Shown: positions 47,757 to 60,300, counted from the first letter of the stretch. The stretch is 64,000 nt of DNA from Plasmopara viticola (GCA_001695595.3 MBPM02000001.1:124001-188000); one strand, 5' to 3'. Translations and numbers: made by a program. The notes: generated by a model from the letters alone, not told the origin.

Positions 47757-49438
47757 TTAGTTCTCTTCGAACATGTCCATAACATTCGCTACTTTACTCA
47801 CACCACTACTTTGGTGTATGCCAGAGAATGCATTCATGGTGAATTGACCTAGAATTGAAAGACCTCCTGACGTGTATAAACGTAACAAAGTCCAAGCTAT
47901 AGCAACTAGCACGATTGTCCGGGCATACGAAGATTTGGTCGATTTCTTCCTACAATTTACCGTGGACAGTAAAATTTGCCTAGCCATATCGAGAAATTGG
48001 CCGCGATCTGAGATTTTGTGGTAATCAACTCCTTCCCGTTCAAGTAATTGAGCGATTTCAGTGGTTGACATGGATTTAAGCAGTGAATCAATTGACTCGA
48101 TTGCACTCGGAGGCGATTGTTTGTTTTTGAAATGCTTCTCGTGAGGCAAAGACCTTTTGAGTCGCTCTTCTTTTTGGAGGTCATGCAACATTTGCTGAAC
48201 CTTCTTGTCGGTCAAATCAATTCTGGTGGACAATCTTCATAAGAATACAATTTTTTTCGTCAATATCGCCGTCTTACCCATTTTTCTTGGCATCTGCAAT
48301 CATATCAAAAGTCGGATTAAAGAAATCGACGCGTTTTAATCGATGATCGCGAGTCTCTTGAGATTGCGCGATTTTTTCTCTAATTTCCTTAGCAAATTCC
48401 ACTTTGCCTTTTGCTTCAAAGCCTCGCGCGAGAGCTTCAGCTTCATCCACCTTTTTAGAAAATTCACAACTGTGATTACTTACAAAAAAAAAAGACACAA
48501 ATCCGGCAATAACTGAAATACCTCTCGCCGATATTTTTGCTCCTGAGCAACTTCATTCAACTCAGCCACCTGATTCTCTGAATTTTCGCCGTACACGTAG
48601 CCCCTGTTGAACATACCGCTGAAGGTTTTTCTATCAAGAGCTCGCTGCTTCGTACGCTGCTTTATCAATTCTCGAAGTAGTTTCCGAACTTCGCAATTTT
48701 TTTTATCGATTGCGTACGCCTTCTGGAGATCTGAGATGGCTCTATTAAACTCCGTTGCCCCAGATGATGCTGGTGTGATGAGAGCTAGTGCTCGTCTATA
48801 ATACATCAAGTCTTTAATCAGGGTATCGTGTTAAAGATGAGGCAAAGATGACGGATTCTTCTCACCGATACAGAGCCTTGACACAGTTAGGATTAAGCTC
48901 AAGCGTGTCGTCACATGCTCGGATACAGACTGGGTATTCTTTCAATTTGTACTTGGCCACTACAGCAATATCGTTACTTATCACATTAAAATAAGATTTT
49001 GAGGCTGGAAATACCTGCAATGTTTAAGTAGCTCGATGTTTTCAGTGAAACAAGTCGCTCTTGATCATCAATGTTGTCACACTTAAAGTCAGTGAAAAGC
49101 ATGTCGGCATCTTCAATCCCCTTCTTCTTCCAGCCAGGATCTTTATTTTCCAGGTACTTAAACACTGCCAAGGCCTTCTCATACTCCGCGACGGCTTCTT
49201 CATATAAGCTGCTATTAAAATGGGCATTACCTGCAGCTTTCATACTCTCAGCGGCAGCTAGTCGTTCACGATCAGGCTTTGATCGAGCGGTTACGACTGA
49301 TTCCTGCATAAAGAGCGAGTGCTGCAAATACTGCGGCCATGAATCAAATTGAGTTCGTAATTGAGCCTGTTGGGCACCTTTCAGCTTGACAGCCTTTGAC
49401 ATGAGGTCTGCAAATGGATTTTCGGTCGACAAGTCCAT
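47757..49438 (-). CDS. TPR co-chaperone-like protein with C-terminal membrane segment
   Basis: Five exons, 49438–49015, 48959–48866, 48795–48522, 48450–48278 and 48234–47757, give 480 aa. The join at 48522/48450 (YRRE–VDEAEAL) uses an AAAAG acceptor, and the last intron is only 43 nt. TPR repeats start at residue 66 (MKAAGNAHFNSSLYEEAVAE) and continue with LNIAVAKYKLKEYPVCIRAC and LYRRALALI. They end in an FKBP/Cyp40-like helix and KTFSGMFNRGYVY, as in immunophilin TPR tails. No isomerase domain is present. Residues about 367–410 (IDSLLKSMSTTEIAQLLERE onward) resemble a SAP/MANF-C helical hairpin. A hydrophobic segment RTIVLVAIAWTLLRLY lies at about 427–442, with 38 residues after it. A membrane-tethered Hsp90/Hsp70 adaptor is the best guess. 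It converges on the kinase gene. Confidence 0.83.
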
Positions 49439-49478
49439 TGGCACGAGTCAAGATACTCGAGGACAAAAGACTGTTTTT

Positions 49479-49487
49479 AAGAAATGG
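49479..49487 (-). promoter_or_regulatory. Initiator-like element before the TPR gene
   Basis: On the minus strand CCATTTCTT lies about 41–49 nt before ATG 49438. It fits both the YCATTYY initiator and the CAWTTTNYY flanking element of oomycete promoters. The motif is short and the call rests on position. Confidence 0.3.
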
Positions 49488-49577
49488 AAGGACATGTTTT
49501 AGTATGACGGTAGCTTCTGCAACTCCTCAAATTACAAGCAGTCGTTTCGTATTAACATTCCAGGAGTGTCAAACATT

Positions 49578-49611
49578 ATGACCACGTAGTTAAAATAAAC
49601 TACGTGGTCAT
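49578..49611. repeat. Perfect 14-nt inverted repeat
   Basis: ATGACCACGTAGTT and AACTACGTGGTCAT are exact reverse complements around a 6-nt AT loop. It lies about 140 nt upstream of the TPR gene start, so it could be a regulatory site or a small transposon footprint. Confidence 0.75.
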
Positions 49612-50700
49612 TGGCTACTAATTTAAATTAAAAAATAAGGCGACTTCGCCAAGTTCCTCCTTCGCAGTGAAGGCAATGAGCATATAAAGCTTATGTGTTG
49701 TATTGTCGGTGGCCATTAATTCTCCACTTTCGAGGAGTTTGCCAATTTATCTCCTACGGCTAAATGTAAAATGTCATCTACGTCTTATTGTTGCTAAAAA
49801 TTTACGTCTCCTTCGTCATATTTCTCGTGGCAATAAATCCTTGATACTTTAATGCTTGTCATTCCAGCTCTTTACTTCTGGTGCTTCGTGTATTTGCAGC
49901 CAGTAAAAGGACCCATCCTGGAGGTTAGCTCACAGGCCCTTTCAAGAATAGTCACACAAAAATAAGACGAGAGATTCATGCCCTTCTTTTGGCACACCAC
50001 ACAGTGCTGTGCCGCTTTCCTTTACTTGCGTCTAAGCCGATCTCATGCAGTCATATGTTGTGGCCAGCTGGGACCACATATGTTGGGGTCGTCGCCTGCA
50101 TCATATCTTCAGTGAAACAATTGTTCACCGATCCCAATTGCACTTGAGTCTACGCAAACAAGCGTAGCAAAACTGGAAAGCTTACACTATTTTTGAAGGC
50201 TTGGTTTGTCTAAACGAAGTAGCGCGACAACCGTAGGTAGTCATGTGGTCCGCGCTTTCAATGCGTTGCTAGTGGTTTGAATAGGTATTGTAATTGTATG
50301 TCCCAACCTGACGATGCAAGTTGGAGTGTTTAATATTGTCGCCACCATGTAAACCGATTCAGTGTCTTGCCATACTATTGCTTATATCGCTATAAAGTCC
50401 TTGCACTCTGCTTAAATCGCTCTTCCTCCTTTTATTTGTTTAGCTTGACGATTATTTCGAGCGCATAATCTATCGCCATGAACAATGATAAGTAAAAGCA
50501 TATATAGCTGACCACTTGCGGAATGATCGTGTCCATTAATCAAGATTTCACACCCAACAGAGATACCTCACAATAAGCTTAAAGGTTTAAGCTTAAAAAA
50601 TACATCGACGAGTTTGACATCAAGGTGAACAGGATCACCCACAAGCAGTAGCTAATTGGTGCAAAGATCAGGCCGGCTTGTCATTCACATTCGACTGCGA
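49612..50700. other. Gene-free tract
   Basis: No ORF with recognisable similarity and no clear repeat structure was seen over about 1.1 kb. Confidence 0.4.
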
Positions 50701-50976
50701 TTAGCTCAACCTTTTGTTGGACTCGCACAATAATCTCTTTCTGTCTTGCTGCAGGTGATACGAAGTGGCATTGAAGCCTGCTAGATCTCTCTTTTTCGTG
50801 AGCACATCATCTTCTCGAGTTGTAGTTTTTATTTTCGTTTTTTTCTCACCCTTGTTCTCTTTGTCGCTCTTGACGATACTAACCCCTTCCTCACCATCTT
50901 CACGCGACCTACTCAAAACTGAACGGTTGTTGTGCAATGAAGACATCATGCGACCGTAAGAAGATAGAGCTGACAT
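50701..50976 (-). CDS. Hypothetical small charged protein
   Basis: A 91-aa ORF with ATG 50976 begins MSALSSYGRMMSSLHNNRSV and then becomes very rich in Lys, Glu, Asp and Arg (DKENKGEKKTKIKTTTRED). The composition is unlike the surrounding AT-rich repeats, which slightly favours a real gene or a leftover exon. There is no known domain, signal peptide or membrane segment. Confidence 0.3.
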   Translation of the reverse strand: MSALSSYGRMMSSLHNNRSVLSRSREDGEEGVSIVKSDKENKGEKKTKIKTTTREDDVLTKKRDLAGFNATSYHLQQDRKRLLCESNKRLS

Positions 50977-51066
50977 TGTTGGCGTTCCTTTTTCACGACT
51001 ACATGCGTGATGGCATTGCTGATGGAAGTGATTTCGATAGAGACGACACCAAGGACGCCAATATGA

Positions 51067-51125
51067 CTCTGGTATTAGTTCTTGTGATCGTAATTACAGT
51101 GCGAATGCATGAGCACCGACAATGG
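51067..51125. repeat. Dispersed repeat fragment related to 29.39–29.48 kb
   Basis: TCTGGTATTAGTTCTTGTGA followed by GAATGCATGAGCACCGACAA matches the stretch near 29395–29475 with small indels. Both copies sit in gene-free DNA. Confidence 0.6.
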
Positions 51126-51453
51126 CTTTTTTTATTGAATATGTGCATATCGCATATTTTTTTTGCTTCTGTATAGAATGACAACATTGTATCTCTAATG
51201 TATGAAAGACTAGATATTCGACAGTTTAAGGCTATATGATGGTAACTTTCTCACGTGTCATAGCCACGGTTGACATAGCCTCACTGTGTACGGGGGAGGG
51301 GGAGGGATGGCTCGTCCGGCGACGACAAGACACCTTGGGATCGAGCCAGAACAGTATGGAGCGGATAGTCGCCACCGAACAGCGAGGCACACCCTTCTAA
51401 ACATAAATGACAGTCACTTGAGACGATTCACGTAATATATCACGTAAAAAGGG

Positions 51454-52060
51454 ATGCAAACAGCTTCCGCACGCTTTAAGTTGCAAGAACATTCGGCAAC
51501 GCAATGTTACTCACAGCCTCTCGTAGAAGGACGTTTCGGTTTGATTGCAAATGATGTAAAGCAAGTGGACTTGATCACCGAGGTCATACATGCAAAAAAA
51601 AGTTGCTGCCGTGATCGCGCAAAAAGTGTTTCTCAGCTCAACAAAGGAAACCAATTTGCGACGCTTAAAAGCTCAGTATACGACATTGTCTGTGAGCTCG
51701 CGGAAGTCCTTTCGACAAAGTGCCGGACGAAGTTGTGGCGGATGAAACATATCACTTCGAAAAAGATTTCGCGCCTGTCTCGGAATATTGTGGTGCTTCG
51801 AGGCCAAGTCAGAGTCATTTACATTCAGCTTCATTACGTAAAAACGATCACGAGCGAGTGGAACTCCTTATAAGTTTTACGACGTCATTGTCCAGCGCAA
51901 ACTTTAATAGCTAAAGAAGACATGGTTCTCGAATTCATGGTTGGCAGCACCGTCTAAAGCAAAATTTATTTGACCGACGAATTCTGTCCGACTTACTAGG
52001 GCTCAACGACATTCGGCCAGTACTTCCAATGTGGTAATCCGTGACCAACCATGCTTGATT
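51454..52060 (+). mobile_element. Ty3/Gypsy RT-start remnant
   Basis: The plus strand reads LKSSVYDIVCELAEV, then, in a shifted frame, PDEVVADETYHFEKDFAPVS and EYCGASRPSQ. This follows the Gypsy order just before RT: 'Y.LL.E..DVFPDE.P......HEIDL.PG..YC..R.WPL'. The frame is broken at about 51720 and stops follow. The catalytic RT core is not visible. Confidence 0.6.
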
Positions 52061-52269
52061 GTATGCGCTCCGCCTGCGCCTCGACTTTTCACCTATTTAT
52101 TTCGGCGATGACTTCATGCAAAGCTGTTCTGAGAATGGTTCAAGTACGTGAAGTACCCTTGATTCCAAGCTTCTTTTCATTTATGTGTGAAGCAATCTGT
52201 ACGCCAATCTAAAAAACTAATTTGTGCACCAAAAATTTGGGTGCTATGGCTTATATTCACCTTGAAGAA

Positions 52270-52577
52270 GAGATTAAGCTATCGGAAACCACTAAGCTGT
52301 CTCTATTGCGGGATGCTGGTAGCAATCCGACCCATGTCGATACCGGAATCCGTACCCCTCATTACACTTTGGGGCTTTTTGGGGCGTCCAGCCACCAAAC
52401 ATTTTTTATTACCCAATCGGGCGCGAGTTGATAGGGCGGTCACACACTCGAGTCTGATTGCTCGTCCACTTTAGTGACCTATCTTCGGCTGCCTCAATTC
52501 GGGTTCTATGGGTATCGAACCGCGTACCTTTCGGTCCTGGGTCTACCGGCTATCCGTTCGAGCCACAGGGTCGACTT
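52270..52577 (-). mobile_element. tRNA-derived SINE, copy 2
   Basis: On the minus strand it begins GACCCTGTGGCTCG, with A box TGGCTCGAACGG and an intact B box GGTTCGATACC, and ends near 52270. The body matches the copies at 20.1 and 58.1 kb, including AGGTCACTAAAGTGGACGAG. It carries the ATAGAACCCGAATTGAGG insert after the B box, shared with copy 3. TTATATTCACCT (52251–52262) and TTATATTCATCT (52578–52589) are probable target-site duplications. Confidence 0.85.
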
Positions 52578-52589
52578 TTATATTCATCT

Positions 52590-54640
52590 AAGAGCCGACA
52601 ACAAATTGGTGCTATAACTATGCTCGAATTTTGATCCGCAACAAGTCAGTCACCTGACGGCAAGGATATTGAAGATTTATATTGCGCTCTCTGTTTGTTC
52701 CGGCGTGCATGTACCCAAAATTAACCTAACGTGACGAAGCAAAAGTATCGTCTCGATTTGACATATCTTGTTTTAGTGCATGTGTACACCAAATGACTCC
52801 GCACTAAGGGCACTGGACCCGAGTGCATGCAGCAAGGTTCACCACTGAGTAGACAGCGGTGAACTTTCTTATTAAAGCATCAATAAATTGGTATCTCCAA
52901 TGCCGGAAGCAAATCTTCACGTAAATCTTTATCCTCGATCTGATCGACATAATGTTGGTATCTCGCTTTTATTGCCTTTAGTATATTGTAAGTACTTCAA
53001 ACATCTATATGTTGCATATATTGAAGATTCTTGACGAACTACCAACTGTTCTCATATTTGAGTATATGTCACTGGCACTACACCCGGTTAAACGAAAGTA
53101 CAACCACACATCGTTAGTCTGCGAGATGCAAATATTTAACAAATGAGTGCTCTGAAGCTAAACGCAGTAAAATGCAGGTACACCAGTTCATTTGCACTTA
53201 GACAAGCTAGCAGCATGGAGGCTTGTCCTTCTCATATATTTGCGCTCAGCCAGTGCCATTAAGCCCGAAATGCAATCTGATTATCTCCGAGTGCTTTGCT
53301 CCCTTTGCTTTGTTTTTTGAAGTAGCACGTGCATTACCCTTGCGTCACCAATATTATTCACGATATGACCGTTTCAAGTCAATAGCTTCTCTCGTACGAT
53401 ATATATCAAGGGCCGACAGTTGTGATTCTTGGCAGCGTAGGATGCTAACTGTGACACTAAGACACTATGAGCTCGGCTTGTGCTTGACGAATAGTATCTG
53501 TGTCAGACCCCGACGAAGTACTAGGTGCAGATAATGAAGAAGGTGGTTGACGTGGGGTCATGTAGAAAAGTGAGCTTTGCTGCACATTCAATGTGTCAAA
53601 AACCAAAGGTTGGATAGTGTAACGGGTTTACACGAATCTAGGGTGTGTTGCACCTGTTAATATAAATTGCGGTTCAAATGATACTTGAAAAATCAATATG
53701 ATGCACTCTATAAGTCTAAGGACCACTGCTTGTACAAATAAGTTCTTGTGTAAAGTATTGATAGTAAAAAATGCCGGCGGAATGGTGGATGACTCATTAC
53801 AGACGACAATATCCACCAGGCGATGACCACCTAACCAATTGTCAGTCGACGCAACGCTATGACAATTTAGATCCGTAGCGCACGGTCAGGCAGATGTGAT
53901 CAGAATGTCATTTCACGTCTGCGCGTTTTGCGATCACATGTGTCTGCAGTCTAAAATCTTGCGTGTTTTAACATCATCCAGATACAAGCTGGCTTCGCTG
54001 TTTGCAAGTGAGAAACGAATGAATGTGTGGTCATGTCTTGGCTCAATATGATGTAAGGCAAAATATCGTGTGGATCAAAGCCTGCTGATAGACTTTATTT
54101 TATTTCATAGTGTGGTTGTCGGATCGATCTATTTTTTATTCGGCTAAGAAAGAGATCATATATTCAATCGTTCTTGTATATTTGCGCTCGTTGAGATAAG
54201 GTGCAAGGATGGCGTTTTTGAACCCTGAGGCGGTCCTTGGCGACACGCTTCACTAGCACACCCAGAAGAACGTGTCGGGGAATATACCCAAATAGCTGCA
54301 GAAGCGCACATATGCCAGCATTAATGCTTACTTTTCTCATGAATATGAGTAGGTCGACATATAGCGCTTAAAAGTCAAGATTGCTTCATAGAAAAGAGCT
54401 AAGATTTACACACTATTTAAAATTTTAAAGAGTGAGCCATTGTACGTAAATCACTGATTTCTTCACAATACGGCACACGCATTTATACATTAAATGTACA
54501 AAAGGATTTTTATTGATTTGAGGTTTGCGGTTAAATATAACCGTCTCATCTTTCGTCCATATGGCCATGCAAGCTGCAAATGTGTGTTTAAGATGGTTAT
54601 GTCACGGCAAATCAAGCAACTGAGTCACTAACAACTGCCG
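52590..54640. other. Gene-free tract
   Basis: No gene was recognised. The plus frame at 53223–53534 has protein-like composition but no domain. The last part leads into the LINE. Confidence 0.4.
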
Positions 54641-57600
54641 TGCAGATGTGCAACAGAATCAGGATCAGAGATAAAAGACCCAGACGGATCCTGGCTATTC
54701 GTCGCGAAGGCGGACTGGTCCGCGGGCCGTCACGGTGGCGGACCGTAAACGCTTTTTCAACTCATTACCAACTCGATTTCCGGATACGGCAAGTCATACA
54801 GTTTTAGGAGACCTCAACACACCAGTTGACCCAATCCTGGATCAAGCTATTGAATAACCACATGATCTGGGTAAGAGTGAGCTCCAGTTGTGGACATTAG
54901 CGTTGGGAGTCTTAGATCCCTGGAGAGCAACATTTTCTGACCGCCGCACATTCTCAGGTCCTGATCAGCGCAATCGTTTGGATTATTGCCTGATTTCGCC
55001 CAAGCTATTCTAAAGTAATTATCGGGGATCTCAGTAAGTCACTGACACAAAGTGGCTACATGAAGATCATTACCCTGTCAAGTTTGCTCTGGCTGTCTCC
55101 TCTCAGCTGGACCCTAAGCGCCTACGGTGGAAATGCCCCCGCTGGTTGCTGAAGAATCCTATAATCACGGAGACACTTCGTCACACACTTGAGTGCTTAT
55201 GCGACCGTCTACGACTATTTCCAGGATCCAATCCCGGTGCACTGGTTGACGAGCACAAGGCCGCCGATCTTGCATCCCTTCGTGAGATGCAATGTTCGTT
55301 GAAGAAGAACGATGACGAAGTAATTGCACGTCGCCGGCGTGATCTTCGTATTGCCAAAGCACTAAATGTAGTATCATCCGCTACAGAAATTCGAGCATCA
55401 TTGGAGGCGGCTTAAAGAAACCTCGAACCCCTCGAAAACTATTTGCATTGTGGTAATAATAATAAACCAAATTCGACCGAGACGTAACAGAAGGAGAGCA
55501 TGGATCCGCACACTTCTTCCGTTGCCCCACGCAGACCGTATACCGTGTAATGATACTCGGTGCCACAAGGCAAAATGGTTCTTTCACTAACGACGATACT
55601 GGAATGGCTGCTAAACAGGCGTTACTGGGGCTCGCTGTTTCAATCACCATCGCGGAGTTTTGCTTATTCGGGGAATTTTCGTCGCTACACAAAAGTGAGG
55701 CTCCAAGAACTACCGCAGCACACAACGTCACGAGTCACAACTGAACAGGGACGGTTGATGGGCGCCTCACTTACGGCAAACGACTTTTTCTGGGCCATTA
55801 AGCCTTCTCCAAAAGGCCGCTTAGCTGGAATTGATGGTCTTCCGGTTAAATTACCTGCTAAACGGTTCACGGTGGGCTGAGGTGTATGAGATGACATATG
55901 ACGTCAACTTTGAGCACAATAGGATGTCAAGATCTCAGCGCCAGGCTTAAATCTCCTTGTTGTATAAAGGCGGGGACCGCAACCTTCCGAGCAATTATCG
56001 CCTAATTTTTCTGCTCAACCACGACGCCAAATTTGGACCAAAACTTTTGGCTCGGCGTCTCGGAAATATTCTCCCACACATTCAACACTCTGACCAAACA
56101 TCTTCGTCAAAGGGCGGTCCATTCGTCATGCGCTTCATCGATTCCAGGATTCGCAAACCTTGGCACAACGCTAAAATTGGAGGAACGCGGGCGCGATTCT
56201 CCATGACTTTGCCAAAGTCTTTGATAGTGTACTTTGGCCGGCACTTTCACTTGTTCTAAAGCACTTTGGGCTTGGAGATGCTTTTTGTAATCGTATGATG
56301 ACATTTTTTGAGGGACGCTTGTTCGCGTCTTACTCAATGGAGCTGCAAGTATTTTTTTCAAACTGGTTGTGGCGTGCGTCAAGGAGACCCTTTTTCTCCT
56401 GCACTTTTTGTCCTGTTCATTGAACGCATGCTTTGCTACTTGCGTTCGAATTTCAGTGGCAAGGGTTTGGGCTTCCAGGCGACGACGATCCTCATCTATT
56501 GCTTGCTTTCGCTAACGACTGGATGAGCCTCGTCCGAGATCTACGGCATGCCCCCACATTTATCGCACAAGTTATGATGTACACTAAGGCGGCTGGCATC
56601 AGCCTTAACGTGAAATAGACTCATATTCTCCCTTTTCGCCGCTTCCTGCCAGTACGAGGGCAGAAATTGAGCATGGTAACTGGCATGTTGTCGGCAAAGC
56701 TGCCCCAGTCCGACTTCTGGGCATGTTCATGAGCCCTTCACTTCATTCACGCTTTTAGCTTTCGCGCGTGTACGAGGCGATGGTCACACGTTTCAAACTT
56801 TGGAGGTAACGAGCCAGGACGCTTCTCGGTCGAGCAATCATTCTTCGTGCAATCGTGCTACCGCTTCCTTGGTACGCAGAATCAGTGACCCGTATTCCAC
56901 CGGATGTGGTGACCCATTTAAACCGACAATTAAAGTCCTTCTTGTTTAAATAGCCGATTTCTACAACGCAAAACATCGAAGGGCCAATGGCAGAAGAGTG
57001 GTTATATTAGCTAACATTTAAAGGGGGGCTCGATCTTCCGAAAACAGCTTCATTCTGTCACGCGCTGCAATTATGTTCCCTCCGAGACGCAATGAAAGCG
57101 GTCTCGACATTGCATGCGATCCCACGCTAATTTACCCTAGCTTATTCTTTTTTCGGAACCTCTGTGTAAGGGGGGTCAGCCTTCGATATTTGTATGCGCC
57201 AATCTCACGAGGTATCTCGGATTGAGCCTTTGCAGACATGGCACACCTTGATAGTGAACCTCTGCTCGTTTGCTTCAATGGCGGGGCAGCAATAGAGATG
57301 CCATATTGGCAAAATCAATTCTTTCGAGCAAACAAGCGAGATACTCTGACGGGGAAGGCCTCGTCCAATGCCATCCGCTTCTCGCGTTCAGGTTTCACTT
57401 GAATCCAAGTTTTTGTTGCTATGCACAAAACGTTTCCAACACGACCTTTGCGTATAAAAATTCTCAGCGATAATGACTTCAAGTTCCGAGATAAATGGTC
57501 GGGCGCAGCGATTTTCATTTCGACAAGTCGCACTTTTACTTAATAACAATGTTGAAAGTGTTCCACCTCGCGGCCCACATTTGCAATGGACCAATCTGCA

Positions 57601-58108
57601 GCTTCTCATGGCTGGACTTGCAACAAAATTGTCTTCCTTCCGGCCATAACGTGACTTTTACCACTTGTTACACAAGCCTCCCTCGATAAATCGTCCGCCA
57701 CATCTCTTACTTGAAATTGCTTTTAAGCCAAAGTGGTCCGAACCTTGGCGCTGTGAAAGAGCACTCGATCGGGATCTGCTGCTAATTCTTGCCGATATAA
57801 AATATCGACTTCAACATAATGGCCTCAACGTTCGTAAGAAATACCGTCACCAAACTGATGAGATTTTGTGCGTCCACGGCTGCGACGAGGCCGAGGACGC
57901 ATCACATCTTTTCTGGACATGTCCGGTCGCACAGAAAGCGTGGAGCTTCTTACTACCACTGTGTCAACCCCTGTTACCTGAAGAAATTCGATGGGACACT
58001 CTTGTTTATCTTCACGACCTGATTTTTGCGCCTTCTATAGTATCCACCTTCGGAAATCATAACATCCTGCGAGTGTTCATTGTACTTCGGTGCAGCACAT
58101 TATACGTG
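54640..58108 (+). mobile_element. Decayed non-LTR retrotransposon (LINE) with endonuclease, RT and zf-RVT
   Basis: Plus-strand motifs appear in the order of a LINE ORF2. The endonuclease end has GDLNTPVDPILDQ near 54806 and RLDYCLISPKLF near 54975. A linker ORF lies at 55146–55415. RT reads LYKGGDRNLPSNYR near 55957, GCGVRQGDPFSPALF near 56355 and LLAFANDW near 56500, where the catalytic FADD has become FAND. The C-terminal zinc finger CVHGCDEAEDASHLFWTC lies near 57868. Several frameshifts and stops make it inactive. The 5' end is not defined, and the 3' end is at or before the SINE at 58120. Confidence 0.82.
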
Positions 58109-58119
58109 CTCTAGATACA

Positions 58120-58445
58120 ATGCAACACCGACCCTGTGGTTGAGCGGTTGGCCGTTCGACCTACGACCGGGAGGTACCTGGCTTAATACCCATAGGAACC
58201 GAATAAAGGCAGCCGGAGATAGGTCACTAAAGTGGACGAGCCATCACACCCGAGTGTGTGACTGCCCCACCAACTCGTGCTCGATTGGGTAATAAAAGGG
58301 TTGGGTGGGGGACGCCCCACTGACCGAGAAAGCCCCAAAGTGTAATGAGGAGTAGGGAACGCGTACCAAATATGAGTCGGATTGATACCAGCATCCCGCG
58401 ATAGAGACACATTAGTTCTAGCGCGTTGGTTCCGGTAGCTTAAAC
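58120..58445 (+). mobile_element. tRNA-derived SINE, copy 3
   Basis: It starts near CCGACCCTGTGGTTGAGCGG, with a recognisable A box and a mutated B box (GGCTTAATACC). The body matches copies 1 and 2. The exact 11-nt repeat CTCTAGATACA at 58109–58119 and 58446–58456 is a target-site duplication. It is inserted directly after the LINE zinc-finger region. Confidence 0.88.
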
Positions 58446-58459
58446 CTCTAGATACACCG

Positions 58460-60300
58460 CTATGACTGCGTGATTAATGGAATGCATACAAACAAAGAGT
58501 TTGTGACCCATCGAGCAACTGCATACAATCCCCCTGCATCTTCAATGTCTCGCTGCAACCGGAAACCAAGGAGTATCAGCCCTATGTCAACTGTGGCTCT
58601 CTTCTCGAACCTTCCGCCACGAACTGTCCCTAACAGCGGATCGTGTGTAGCATTGGAGCCTCGGCAGCTTGGGCTAGCCGTGGCACCTTTATCTCGGAGC
58701 TACCTAATCTAACGCACACAAGCACAAGTTTACTTTTTTTGCTGTCCTTGTATAATCTCGCTTTAGGGATGACTTGGCACTTACAATGCAATCGCGACCT
58801 CGACTGCCATGTTATCACGCCGTCTACGACTCGAACCCATGCACACGGAATTGTATTTTGTCTGGTCGGCTTTACTCACGGGGCCGCTGTCGCAGTCAAG
58901 TCAACACTTGGAGTATTTTTCACCCGTATACGGCGAGGCTTCGCCTCCTTCAAAGTACGGATTCCCATGCTCTTGGTGGACTTTTCTTCTCCTTCTTCAA
59001 CGTCGATCGACCTTTATGAATCCACGACACCAAATTCATCTGTGTGGCGGCAGCGGCGTACTCAACGAATCGGGTGCGCGTAATTGTACTGGCCGAGACG
59101 AATTTTGACACCGGGTTCGTGGACGAAACAGCTCACCTCTTCCGTTTTTCCAAGATAAAAAATACCCGATGCGGGGCTCCTCAAATGTACCAACGAAATG
59201 AAACCCAGAATCCTTTGCAGCCATCGCCAAGCCGACCGTCCCCGAACCATTGCCCTTGTATTGATTGGGATACAGGTGGTTCTTTACCCCACGCTTCACC
59301 AAGAAGTCGAACAACATTTCAACTGGGTTTGCATGCGGCCCCTTTTGTGCGATACGATCGATGTCCTTTTCCGCCTCGAAATATAGCGATCAGATTGATG
59401 GTTATCCGCATATCAAACCCTTGCAGCTCGTCCAGGCTCGAAGCAAGTACCGGCACGCGTATCCGGTCGGTCTCAGCGAGGAGCTGCTATTAAAGCGCTC
59501 GCGTTGATTGTTAAGGAAGCCGCTGACAATCTTAAAGTGCACAAGTCGAAGAGACGTGCCGCTGCTTCCTTGACTGACGAAGAGGATTCTTAAAAGCAAA
59601 GTTGAAGAAGACGAGCGCATTGACGAAGTTACAGAAATACGGAGCATGATGGGCCGTGAAGACCGAGCTGATGGACGGTGGTACCGGGTTCGTTGGCGTC
59701 AAGTCGAGACGGGTGAGCATGAGTGCGATTGGGTCCGGAAGACGAGGTCGAGGGAGGTTCTGCCTAGAAAAACGTAGTGGATCGATACTATGACCAATAC
59801 TCCCCAAGATTCCCGGCCACTTCGTACACTTCATCGAGCAGGATTTGAGTGCCATCACCATGAGCGCGAGCAAGGATTTTACTTGCGTGTATCCCGCAAT
59901 TGAGAAACGATCATTCCAGAAGCAAGCTCTTCTTCGCCTTCAGCACCTTCCATTCCGGCCTCGGCCACGCTGTCCTCTTCGACACAAACGTCCTTGCTGT
60001 CCAAAGATGCCGAGGCCACCGTCATTTCACACAAACTCGCTGTTGCAGCGTTCAACTGGATGCGCTCCGTTTCTAGTGTTTCCACGCACCCAGGCTCCTC
60101 AGCTAGCAAAAAGGCTTTGCTGACAGTAACGGAAGCCGCTCGCTCAGCTCTTGCGTCCGCCAATTTATCCTGAGTGCACCTGGCGGTCGAGACAGTCCAC
60201 GACACCATAGCCACATCTGCGTCTGGCTCAGCGGCGCGCCCACCAGACTCTTAATGCGCCCTTGATACTAGAGAGGCCCCGGTGGGACACCAGCGTCGCC
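58460..60300 (+). mobile_element. Transposon-like tract with a chromodomain-like fragment
   Basis: At about 59620–59765 the plus strand reads DEVTEIRSMMGREDRADGRW, then YRVRWRQVETGEHECDW. This matches the chromodomain core (E-I...R...G...YLVRW) found at the ends of some Gypsy integrases and other transposon proteins. Downstream, 59910–60170 reads as an Ala/Ser-rich tail until a stop. Upstream frames at 58.6–59.5 kb are open on both strands but unassigned. I cannot tell whether it is one element or several nested scraps. Confidence 0.45.

Noticed and set aside
59879..60214. Minus-strand 111-codon ORF rich in Glu and Ala
   Set aside because: It is the mirror of the Ala/Ser-rich plus-strand tail after the chromodomain-like piece; the plus strand has the better domain evidence.
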